Position numbers and translations under genes: made by a program. A stretch of DNA of 64,000 nucleotides, from positions 1,612,001-1,676,000 of the forward strand of contig NZ_OZ241975.1 of NCBI RefSeq assembly GCF_965204195.1. Direction: 5' to 3'. Of this stretch, positions 17,492 to 25,178 are shown piece by piece. How positions within the stretch are numbered: the stretch's first letter is position 1; each line of letters opens with the position of its first letter. Below the pieces are notes generated by a model. It was not told the DNA's origin. It made no database searches and saw nothing but the letters and a program-made list of their open reading frames with translations. Source of the DNA: Poriferisodalis sp965204195 (GTDB lineage: Bacteria > Actinomycetota > Acidimicrobiia > Acidimicrobiales > Poriferisodalaceae).

Positions 17492-17938
17492 ATGGAGTGG
17501 TCGAACGTGGGGCCGACGCTGACGGTGTTCGTTCCGATCGCCATCGCGTTCGCCGGTGGCGTGTGGGCCGTGATCAAGTGGGGCTTCGGGGGAGTCACGG
17601 ACCGCATCGATGGGGTCGTCGATCTCGTCAACTTCCGGTTCGATGACCAGAACGACCGGGTTGATGCCCGTTTCGACGCGGTCGACCACCGCTTCGAGTC
17701 CGTGGATGTCCGGTTCGACGCAATCAACCACCGGTTCGATGCGGTCGACCACCGGTTCGAGTCCGTGGATGCCCGCTTCGATGGGGTGGATCACCGGTTC
17801 GACGGGGTGGACCACCGGTTCGAGGGGCTGGACAAGCGCATTGACGGCATCGACCGGCGCATCGACGAGATGCGTGTAGACGTCAGAGCGATCGTCAACC
17901 GGCTGGACGTGCTGCAGGCATCCATCGCAACCGCATAG
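17492..17938 (+). CDS. Membrane-anchored coiled-coil repeat protein
   Basis: A 148-residue protein. Residues ~8-30 form one transmembrane helix (LTVFVPIAIAFAGGVWAVIKWG). From ~38 to ~135 there is a near-perfect seven-residue repeat of the form VDHRFDA/VDxRFES, giving a long amphipathic coiled coil with Val/Phe core positions. The DNA shows the same 21-base periodicity, so the array has expanded recently or is under homogenisation. It resembles small coiled-coil membrane proteins of phage or defence contexts, but no family is recognised. It is the first gene on the left edge of the defence island, 100 bases before the helicase gene on the same strand. Confidence 0.7.
   Translation: MEWSNVGPTLTVFVPIAIAFAGGVWAVIKWGFGGVTDRIDGVVDLVNFRFDDQNDRVDARFDAVDHRFESVDVRFDAINHRFDAVDHRFESVDARFDGVDHRFDGVDHRFEGLDKRIDGIDRRIDEMRVDVRAIVNRLDVLQASIATA
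17640..17850 (+). repeat. 21-bp tandem repeats inside the coiled-coil gene
   Basis: About ten units related to a GTCGACCACCGGTTCGA core recur every 21 bases, each encoding one heptad. Two ~60-base blocks (around 17680-17712 and 17743-17775) are almost identical. Confidence 0.7.
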
Positions 17939-18041
17939 ACAGCCACTGGCCCGAACGGTCCCGACGCCTTTATCGAGGTCCGCCGCGCAGTCTTGACACA
18001 GAAGAACGAATGACACTTAGCCAACGGGCGAAGGCAAGGTG

Positions 18042-21000
18042 ATGGACCTCAGTGACATCGAGGCGGGGGCGCGGCTGACAGGCGTGGTGGCGGGCAGCGA
18101 CGTCACCGTCGTGGCTGTTCAGATGCACGGGACGGTGTCCGCCACGCTGACCTACCGCACCGCGGGTGGCCAGCTCGGTGAGCGGCTCATCACGGTGGCC
18201 GATCTCGCCGATGTCAGCGAGGTAGCGGAGAGCCACTGGTCCTTCGATGCGGACGGGGCGATGTTCAAGCTGGCCTCGGAAGCCCGGCGCATGCAGATGG
18301 CCCACCTCGCCGACCCGTTTGCAGCGGTGGACACGTCGAACATCGACCCTTACCCGCACCAGATCGACGCCGTCTACAACCGCCTGCTGACGCTCAAGCC
18401 GTTGCGGTTCCTGCTGGCCGACGACCCTGGTGCCGGCAAGACGATCATGTCGGGGCTGCTCATCCGCGATCTGATGCTGCGCGGCGACGTGGCTCGATGC
18501 CTCATCGTCGCCCCAGGCAGCCTCGTCGAGCAGTGGCAGGACGAGCTGTGGGACAAGTTCGGCCTCAGCTTCGACCTGATGTCGCGAGAGAGCGTTGAGG
18601 CGTCCCGCACAGGCAATCCATTCGTGGAGCGAAACCTGCTGGTCGCTCGCATCGACCAGGTGGCCAGATCAGACGAACTGCGTGCCCGCCTCGCGGCGTC
18701 CGAGTGGGATCTCGTGATCGTCGACGAAGCCCACAAGATGTCGGCTCACCGCTACGGCGACGAGTTGCGCCGCACCAAGCGCTTCGAGGTCGGCGAAGTA
18801 CTCCGCGAGTGCACCCGCCACTTCCTGCTGCTCACGGCCACGCCCCACAACGGCAAGAACGAGGACTTCCTGGCGTTCATGACGCTGATCGACCCCGAGC
18901 GGTTCGAGGGGCGCCTGCGAGCCACGAACGGCAGCGGCGGGCCCAGCGAAGTGCCCGACGTCAGCGACGTGATGCGTCGGCTGGTGAAGGAGAACCTGCG
19001 GACCTTCGAAGGCAGGCCGCTGTTCCCGAAGCGCTACGCCCAGAGCCTGCAGTTCGAGCTGTCAGAACCTGAGAACGAGCTGTACGAAGCCGTCACGGCC
19101 TACGTCCGCGACGAGATGAACCGGGCCGCTCGCATGACGGCCGAAGGCGACGCCCAGCGCGGTGTGATCGTCGGATTCGCGCTCGCTGGCTTGCAGCGTC
19201 GGCTCGCGTCTTCCCCGGCAGCGATCTACCACTCACTGCGGCGCAGGCGCGATCGCTTGGCCGGCCAGGCAGCGGAACTTCGGCAGCTCGCTGCCACGGG
19301 CGCGCCCATACCCGTGCCCGAACTGCCTAAGGGAGTCCGCATCGCCGATCTGGAGGACTTCGACTTCGACGACTTCGACGAATCGGAGCTTGCCGAGCTG
19401 GAGAGCCTGACGGTCGATGCCGCCACGGCGGCCGCCACGGCCGATGAACTCGATGCCGAAGTGCGAATCCTGGACCGATTGGTGGAACTGGCCGACGGCG
19501 TTCGCAACAGCGGCGTGGACGCCAAGTGGACCCGATTGCGAGACCTGCTGCGTGCGGAGCAATTCGGTTCAGAGCAATTCGGCGCCGACCCTGATGACGG
19601 AGGCAGCGCCCGCAAACTGATCGTGTTCTCCGAGCATCGAGACACCCTCGACTACGTCGCAGGTCGCATCACCGCAGAACTCGGCCGGCCAGATGCCGTC
19701 GTCACCATCCACGGCGGCATGCGGCGACAGGACCGCCGAGACACCCAAGACCGGTTCCGTGTCGATCCCACCGTGTCCGTGCTCGTCGCCACCGACGCAG
19801 CCGGCGAGGGCGTGAACCTCCAGGTCGCCAACATGATGGTCAACTACGACCTGCCGTGGAACCCGAACCGCATCGAGCAGCGCTTCGGACGCATCCACCG
19901 GATCGGTCAGCGCAGGCCGTGCCATCTCTGGAACCTCGTTGCGCACGAGACGCGTGAAGGCCAAGTCTTCGAGCGGCTGTTCGCCAAGATCGAGCAGCAG
20001 CGCGAGGTGTACGGCGACCAGGTGTACGACGTGCTCGGCGACGCGCAGATCAACGTGTCGCTGCGGGATCTGCTGATGCGGGCGATCCAGGCCGACACCG
20101 ACCCTGCGCATGCAGAGTGGATGGACACCGTCATCGACGGCGAGATCGGAGAGCAGCTGCGCGAAGTGCTCGAGGAACGGGCGCTCGTGGCAGGGCTGGC
20201 TGATCCCGCGGCCAACGACGAAGTGCGTCGCCGGATGGAGGAAGCCCGGGCTCGCCGGCTGCAGCCGTGGTTCGTGCACGACTTCTTCACCCAAGCGCTG
20301 CAGCTGTACGGCGGGCGTATCTCGGGCCGGGAGCGAGGCCGCTACGAGATCACCCGAGTGCCCGCGACAGTGAGAGCCACTGCCGATCCCGCTCTCGGCC
20401 CCGTGCAGGATCGCTACGCGCGGGTGACCTTCGACAAGGACCACATGCAGCCCGAAGCCGGAGCAACTCGCACCCCGGGTCCAGCCGGCGACAGGGCCGA
20501 GCTGATCTCACCCGGCAGTGCGTTGCTGTCGGCGGTGGCCGGCAAGGTGCTCGATGATCACGGCCACACGCTGCACAACGGCGCCGTGCTGGTGGACAGC
20601 AGTGACCCTTCGACAGAACCACGACTGCTCGTCTACCTGGACCACGTGGTGACCGACGGCCGATTGGTGAACGGTGCCCGTCAGGTGGTGTCACGCCGGT
20701 TCCAGTACGTGGAGGTCGACCAGCAAGGCACTGCCAGCGACCCGGGCGCCGAGCCGTACCTGGAATATGCGTCACTGACTGCCGAGCAACAGGTGCTGCT
20801 GGCCGGACAGCTGGACACCGCATGGGCAGGCCCCGCGGCCGAATCGGTTGCCCGCGATTGGGCGATCGAGCACCTGGCAGGGCCGCACCTTGAGTCGGTT
20901 GCCGCGGTGGTGCAGGACCGCGTGGAGCGAGTGAGTGACGCCGTTCGGGTTCGGCTGGAGTCTGAGATCCGCTACTGGGACCGACGCACGAACGAGATCA

Positions 21001-21611
21001 AGACGCAGGAGATTGCGGGCGGCAAGCCCAAGCTGAATTCAGGCCTCGCCCGGAGGCGAGCCGACGAGCTCGCCGCGCGGCTGCTGCGCCGCCGTGCGGA
21101 ACTTGCATCCGAAGCCGATTTGCACAGCAGCCCGCCAACGGTGGTCGCCGCCGCGGTGATCGTGCCCCAAGGCTTGCTGGAAGAACTGGCCGGGGCCGCA
21201 CCCGACCCGACTGCTGCGGCCGACAAGGCGGAGACCGATCGACGAGCCGTGGCAGCCGTCATGGCCGCCGAGCGCTCCTTGGGCCGTCAACCGACCGAAC
21301 AGGAACACGCGAATCCCGGCTTCGACATCATGTCTGTCGACCCTGTGACCGGCAACCACTACTTCATCGAGGTGAAGGGCCACCTGCCTCGCACCGACGA
21401 GATTCACGTCAGCGCCCGCCAGGTACGCCAAGCCCAGAACGACCCAGACCGCTGGCGGCTCGCCGTGGTCTCGGTGCCCGACAACCCCGACGCCGAGCCC
21501 CAGGTTCGCTACCTGGTCAAGCCTTTCGCTGGCACGACGATGCCAACTGCCATGACGAAGGTCGCGCTGAAGGTGGCGGCGCTACTCGCCGACGCTGGTC
21601 CTCCCCGCTGA
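18042..21611 (+). CDS. SNF2-type helicase with C-terminal DUF3883-like domain (DISARM DrmD-like)
   Basis: A 1189-residue superfamily 2 ATPase. Walker A DDPGAGKT is at ~127-134, DEAH at ~227-230, the TATPHNG motif III at ~267, and the C-terminal helicase lobe has ATDAAGEGVNLQ and NRIEQRFGRIHRIGQ (~580-625). Near residue 1107 a FIEVKG segment marks a DUF3883-like module with the E-x-K pattern of nuclease folds. The ATG at 18042 is preferred since GAAGG is seven bases upstream. Helicases of this build occur in DISARM (DrmD) and related restriction-like systems, and here it precedes an adenine methylase and a DUF499 ATPase on the same strand. Likely DNA translocase or remodeller in anti-phage defence. 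Confidence 0.88.
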   Translation: MDLSDIEAGARLTGVVAGSDVTVVAVQMHGTVSATLTYRTAGGQLGERLITVADLADVSEVAESHWSFDADGAMFKLASEARRMQMAHLADPFAAVDTSNIDPYPHQIDAVYNRLLTLKPLRFLLADDPGAGKTIMSGLLIRDLMLRGDVARCLIVAPGSLVEQWQDELWDKFGLSFDLMSRESVEASRTGNPFVERNLLVARIDQVARSDELRARLAASEWDLVIVDEAHKMSAHRYGDELRRTKRFEVGEVLRECTRHFLLLTATPHNGKNEDFLAFMTLIDPERFEGRLRATNGSGGPSEVPDVSDVMRRLVKENLRTFEGRPLFPKRYAQSLQFELSEPENELYEAVTAYVRDEMNRAARMTAEGDAQRGVIVGFALAGLQRRLASSPAAIYHSLRRRRDRLAGQAAELRQLAATGAPIPVPELPKGVRIADLEDFDFDDFDESELAELESLTVDAATAAATADELDAEVRILDRLVELADGVRNSGVDAKWTRLRDLLRAEQFGSEQFGADPDDGGSARKLIVFSEHRDTLDYVAGRITAELGRPDAVVTIHGGMRRQDRRDTQDRFRVDPTVSVLVATDAAGEGVNLQVANMMVNYDLPWNPNRIEQRFGRIHRIGQRRPCHLWNLVAHETREGQVFERLFAKIEQQREVYGDQVYDVLGDAQINVSLRDLLMRAIQADTDPAHAEWMDTVIDGEIGEQLREVLEERALVAGLADPAANDEVRRRMEEARARRLQPWFVHDFFTQALQLYGGRISGRERGRYEITRVPATVRATADPALGPVQDRYARVTFDKDHMQPEAGATRTPGPAGDRAELISPGSALLSAVAGKVLDDHGHTLHNGAVLVDSSDPSTEPRLLVYLDHVVTDGRLVNGARQVVSRRFQYVEVDQQGTASDPGAEPYLEYASLTAEQQVLLAGQLDTAWAGPAAESVARDWAIEHLAGPHLESVAAVVQDRVERVSDAVRVRLESEIRYWDRRTNEIKTQEIAGGKPKLNSGLARRRADELAARLLRRRAELASEADLHSSPPTVVAAAVIVPQGLLEELAGAAPDPTAAADKAETDRRAVAAVMAAERSLGRQPTEQEHANPGFDIMSVDPVTGNHYFIEVKGHLPRTDEIHVSARQVRQAQNDPDRWRLAVVSVPDNPDAEPQVRYLVKPFAGTTMPTAMTKVALKVAALLADAGPPR

Positions 21612-21647
21612 TCTGACCGCGCTTCACTCTGCCAAGGAAGCTCGCCT

Positions 21648-21962
21648 CTAGATCCCAAGGCCGCGGCTTCTGGGCTTCGACTCTCGGGATCGGCGCTGGT
21701 CGACAGACTTGCCGCAAAGCTCCCTTGCGGCGTCGGCAGACACGCCGACAATCTCGGCGATTCGGTCAATCGAAACGCCATCGTCACGAGCTTCAGCGAT
21801 GGCGTCGAGCATCAGTGCCTCGTCGGCAGAGCGATTGCGCACCACGCGCCAGAGGCGGTACTCGGCGATCGGCACCTGCTCGGCTTTGTCTGGATCGAAC
21901 GACTCGGCGTAGTCCGCCAACTCCTCTGACCTCTCGACGATCTGCTCGCGAGTGAGCCTCAT
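21648..21962 (-). CDS. Putative antitoxin of a small two-gene module (copy 1)
   Basis: A 104-residue charged protein. The N-terminal half (EELADYAESFDP...EYRLWRVVRNRSADEA) is followed by a predicted helix-turn-helix (VSIDRIAEIVGVSADAARELCGK), consistent with a DNA-binding antitoxin. Its ATG overlaps the stop of the upstream partner (ATGA). It is clearly homologous to the protein at 28595-28888, and both pairs lie on the strand opposite to the defence genes. Family name not recognised; toxin-antitoxin function is inferred from size, overlap and pairing. Confidence 0.65.
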   Translation of the reverse strand: MRLTREQIVERSEELADYAESFDPDKAEQVPIAEYRLWRVVRNRSADEALMLDAIAEARDDGVSIDRIAEIVGVSADAARELCGKSVDQRRSRESKPRSRGLGI

Positions 21963-22204
21963 AGCACTCTCCTGAGGTACTGCTCTCTTGCGGGCATGGC
22001 GTGAAAGATGGCCTCGGCTTCGTCATCATCAGAGTACCCGAGGGCGACTTCGAGGTACCTGCCGCTGTAGTCGGCTCCGACGATCATCTCTGATCCATTG
22101 TCGAGGTAGAACGCCCCAATGGCATTCCGGTAGGCGTGGTGGATGTCGGCATCGGAAATCCCGTGTCTGCGGGCGCTGTCGAGAATGGGAACGTCATCCG
22201 ACAT
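21959..22204 (-). CDS. Putative toxin of a small two-gene module (copy 1)
   Basis: An 81-residue protein with RRHGISDADIHHAYRNAI at the start and IFHAMPAREQYLRRVL at the end. Many actinobacteria carry small proteins with this HG(I/V)xDxDxxHA...HAMPAR pattern next to a helix-turn-helix partner. I assign it as the toxin because the partner has the DNA-binding segment. The first gene of the pair, it has a TAGCTT box nine bases before its ATG and no Shine-Dalgarno. It is homologous to 28885-29148. Biochemical activity is unknown. Confidence 0.65.
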   Translation of the reverse strand: MSDDVPILDSARRHGISDADIHHAYRNAIGAFYLDNGSEMIVGADYSGRYLEVALGYSDDDEAEAIFHAMPAREQYLRRVL

Positions 22205-22224
22205 CGCCGACGGAAGCTAGTGGC

Positions 22225-22337
22225 GGGAGATCTCGCCCAAAAGTTATTTTCAGTCAATTTCAATATTGCGGGCCGGCCGGCATCCCAACTTGAGCGTTCC
22301 TTCCAGTGCACCAGCGCCCGGGCGCTAGGAGGACAAA
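22225..22337. promoter_or_regulatory. AT-rich island before the reverse transcriptase gene
   Basis: The 30 bases at about 22238-22267 are strongly AT-rich in a GC-rich background and lie between divergent genes (toxin-like gene and reverse transcriptase). They probably hold promoters for the RT gene. A short non-coding RNA partner for the RT, if any, could also start here; none could be identified by eye. Confidence 0.35.
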
Positions 22338-23921
22338 TTGGTTGGAGTCGATGTGAGCGCGTCGGGTACGATGCTTGTTCCCTACAAGTCCGTAGTTACA
22401 CCCTTGGAAGCAGCCATGAAGGCAGCTCGCCCACTCGGAGCGCATCTCCCGACACTCACCGAGGTGCAAGCCAACGTGCGCGCCGGCGCGGCGGCTGCGG
22501 GCAGTAGCGATCTTCCGGACAATCTCGCCTGGCGCGATCTCTGTGCTGCGCCGGAACTGGTGCATCAGCGCCTCTCGACCCGGCTGTGGGAGGGGCGGTG
22601 TCCTGCACTGGTCAGCGACTTCCCGTACCCGAAACTTGGCAAGGACGAGCAGCGGCGCATGGCGTTCTTGGACGTCTACGACGCTCTCTACTTCCGCATT
22701 ATCACGGGACGTGTCGCGGCAGCCATCGATGCGGCCCTGAGCCCAGACGTAATGAGCTACCGACTCGAACGTGACCAACCGGCCTGGTCGTGTCGTGACA
22801 TCAAAGAGGCATTCCGGTTGCGAACAGAGCGCGGCGCGGAACTGCTCGCCAATCGCGACTGCACGGCGCTGATGGTCACCGATATACGGAACTACTTCCC
22901 CTCGATCACTCCGGAATTGCTCACCGAAGTTCTCGAGCACATCTGCGCGCCGACCGGCGCGGCGAGCCTCCTTGAGGGTTTTCTGCGTGAGCTTGAGACC
23001 ATGGGAGCACCCAAGGGCCTGCCGATCGGCCCCGAGGCATCCGGGCTGCTCGGCAACGTAGCGATGCTTCCGGTTGACGACGCTGTTGCGTTCTCGGTCG
23101 TCGGGCATGTTCGGTACACCGACGACAGCTGGCTGTACATGCGGTCAATCGGCGATTGGCGAGCCGTGTTCGAGCAGTATCGCGAAGCAGCTTCCCAGTG
23201 TGGCTTGGACATCAACACCGCGAAAGTGGGCATACACGCCAAGGCCGATGGATCAGCGGAACGAGCGATGCAACACGAACGCATCGCCTACTTGACGTCG
23301 GGCGAAGCTGGTTACCGTCCGCCTAACTGGGTCGCAGCGGAGTTTCGCGATCGGGTGGCATCTGAGCGGCCCGACTGGGCGATATGTGGTTTCTTGCTGG
23401 GCAATCTAAGGTTTCACCGGCACACGGGCGCGTTGGCCTCGATCTACGAGAACCCGGCAGTGATGCGCGAATTGCCGAGGCAAGCTGGGGCATATCTCGG
23501 AGAACTCGCTGTCGACAAGCAAGCACGTCGCTCGATCGACCATGATTGGCTGACAGAGCATGCGACTGGTCCCCGTCGGCCAAGAGAGGTAGCGGGTCGG
23601 CTGCAGGCCTGCCGCGCAGCCAGCCGGCTCAAGCTGAGCAAGGCGCACGGCAAACAAATGGAGTCCTTGGCGACCGACCCCGACCTGCAGCGGTACGTCC
23701 CTTTGCGAACGTGGGCCGCGACCGCCTGGGGCTCATCCCGTGCCCACCGACCTGGTCGCGCCGTCGAATACGCATGCGAATTCGGAGATTTCTCTGTGCG
23801 TCGTGCCTTCACAGCCACGATTCCCGCTGACGCATCCACCTCCCGGAAGCGTTCTCAATGGCGACGCAGGTTGCTCGCCGCAGACGCCGATCTCGAGCCG
23901 GTTGCTCAACGGCTGCTGTGA
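22338..23921 (+). CDS. Defence-type reverse transcriptase (Abi/UG-like)
   Basis: A 527-residue protein. The TTG start is chosen because a perfect AGGAGG lies five bases upstream; an internal ATG at 22371 is the alternative. The RT palm carries motif A with the catalytic Asp (VTDIRNYFPSI, ~179-189), the LPIGPEASGLLGN motif B region and motif C as Y260-T-D-D263 (YTDD instead of the common YADD). There is no intron-encoded maturase X or endonuclease domain and no retron-type VTG signature. The ~230-residue C-terminal part is helical, as in abortive-infection and 'unknown group' RTs. It sits inside a defence island between the helicase and methylase genes. Probable role: anti-phage reverse transcriptase or template-free polymerase. 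Confidence 0.85.
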   Translation: MVGVDVSASGTMLVPYKSVVTPLEAAMKAARPLGAHLPTLTEVQANVRAGAAAAGSSDLPDNLAWRDLCAAPELVHQRLSTRLWEGRCPALVSDFPYPKLGKDEQRRMAFLDVYDALYFRIITGRVAAAIDAALSPDVMSYRLERDQPAWSCRDIKEAFRLRTERGAELLANRDCTALMVTDIRNYFPSITPELLTEVLEHICAPTGAASLLEGFLRELETMGAPKGLPIGPEASGLLGNVAMLPVDDAVAFSVVGHVRYTDDSWLYMRSIGDWRAVFEQYREAASQCGLDINTAKVGIHAKADGSAERAMQHERIAYLTSGEAGYRPPNWVAAEFRDRVASERPDWAICGFLLGNLRFHRHTGALASIYENPAVMRELPRQAGAYLGELAVDKQARRSIDHDWLTEHATGPRRPREVAGRLQACRAASRLKLSKAHGKQMESLATDPDLQRYVPLRTWAATAWGSSRAHRPGRAVEYACEFGDFSVRRAFTATIPADASTSRKRSQWRRRLLAADADLEPVAQRLL

Positions 23922-24054
23922 CATCAACGTCGCGCCGCGGCACTTGCCCTCGTCGCAAGCGGTGAGCATTCCGAGATCGGGACGATTGGTCTAGTGGGAG
24001 GCTACGCACGGAGTAGGCCATCGGTCTCAAATCCGACGGCACTTGAGCGGCGAC

Positions 24055-24798
24055 CTAGGTAGCGGGCTCTTCAGCGTCGCGGGCGCTCTTGATCACTGTC
24101 CGGTGTGTGACGGTCATCAGTTTGATCTGCGATGCAGAGACAACGATGTACCCGGGCTCGTCAAGTGGCTCACAATTCGGCGGCGGCACGATGTATCTAG
24201 GACTCGTCAACGCTAGGTCCCGATTCTGATGGTCTTCATGACTTGAGTTGTGAAAGACGAGTTCGCCTTCGACGCAGCCCCCTCCGAGCAATTCAATCCG
24301 GACCGTCGGCGGTAGCGCATTTGGGTCGGTGGCTTTGCCACGTGCCACGAGCCGCCTGGTCCAAGATGCCCGCGACTCGTCCACGCCCTCGCGAAACACC
24401 CTCCACCACACCGAGACATCACGGTCGACCTTCTCTCGGAAGCACTCCGCTGTCGCGAAGTAGCCCATGAGCGCCGCAACCGCGATCGCGATTCCATAGG
24501 TCAGACATATCCAGGCCGCGACATAGGGCAGTTCGGCGCGGAGATACACGCCTGGGTCGTCAAGGAGACCGCCGACGTCTGGGGTATGGCTTGGGGTAGC
24601 GGCCCGAATGGCTGCGAACACCCATGCCGCTGATACCGATGCGGCCGCGCCAATCGCCAAGACAACGGCGGTGCTGGGCTCCCGATGCCGCACGCTTGCA
24701 GGCACTCGAAGCCGGACCTGTACAACTCGCCGGTAGACCAATCCTGGTGCTGAGATGGCGGCGACAACGGCCGCGGCAACTAGCGCCGTCGCCAACAT
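24055..24798 (-). CDS. Membrane protein, DUF6338-like
   Basis: A 247-residue protein with three hydrophobic helices at about 3-22, 45-65 and 93-113, then a ~130-residue soluble domain with basic and beta-rich segments (VRIELLGGGCVEGELVFHN...SASQIKLMTV). This plan, with a PGLVYRR motif at the end of the first helix, resembles the DUF6338 family; the match is by eye. It follows a small proline-rich gene with a five-base gap on the same strand, so the two form a unit inserted between the RT and the methylase. Role in defence is suggested only by location. Confidence 0.6.
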   Translation of the reverse strand: MLATALVAAAVVAAISAPGLVYRRVVQVRLRVPASVRHREPSTAVVLAIGAAASVSAAWVFAAIRAATPSHTPDVGGLLDDPGVYLRAELPYVAAWICLTYGIAIAVAALMGYFATAECFREKVDRDVSVWWRVFREGVDESRASWTRRLVARGKATDPNALPPTVRIELLGGGCVEGELVFHNSSHEDHQNRDLALTSPRYIVPPPNCEPLDEPGYIVVSASQIKLMTVTHRTVIKSARDAEEPAT

Positions 24799-24803
24799 GG
24801 GGT

Positions 24804-24983
24804 TCAGTCAGAAGGCGGCGGAGCGTCGCTTGGAGGTGGTGTCTCCCCGAGTTGTTCAGGAGCGACGGGCTTAGGCGTCGGCAGCTTCGCTTGGGGGACT
24901 TTCGAAGAGTCGCGCTGCAACTCCTGCGGAGTACTCGGGGCGGGTTGTGGCCGCGGCGACTGTGGCGGTTTGCGTCGAGTCAT
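24804..24983 (-). CDS. Small proline-rich protein upstream of the membrane protein
   Basis: A 59-residue, Pro/Gln/Ser-rich, probably disordered protein starting MTRRKPPQSPRPQP. The ATG has GGAGG eleven bases upstream. It lies directly before the DUF6338-like gene, and small Pro-rich or basic proteins are plausible partners of such membrane proteins. No family recognised. Confidence 0.5.
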   Translation of the reverse strand: MTRRKPPQSPRPQPAPSTPQELQRDSSKVPQAKLPTPKPVAPEQLGETPPPSDAPPPSD

Positions 24984-25164
24984 GAGGTTTCTGACCTCCG
25001 ATGGTCTTTCTCGGGTTTCTGAGGTTGTGCATCCTACCTCGTGCGTCAATTGGAAATTGCCTCTCTGTAACTACAGTTGTGTAGCCAGAGAGGCAGCGAA
25101 GGACGCGGCACTCAACCCTCTCAGGCCTCGATCGGCGAGAGCCAGCCCAACAAATGGGAGCGGC

Positions 25165-25170
25165 TACGGT
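25165..25170 (+). promoter_or_regulatory. -10 box, leaderless start of the methylase gene
   Basis: TACGGT lies eight bases before the GTG at 25179. No Shine-Dalgarno sequence precedes this GTG. Confidence 0.5.
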
Positions 25171-25178
25171 CACCCGTC

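Noticed and set aside
17640..17850. Possible CRISPR-like array
   Set aside because: Units are 21 bp without spacers and keep a reading frame; they encode a coiled coil.
23985..24054. tRNA-like stretch (CGGTCTCAAATCCG resembles a T-arm)
   Set aside because: The stem is only four pairs, the loop lacks TTC, and no acceptor or D-arm pairs can be drawn.
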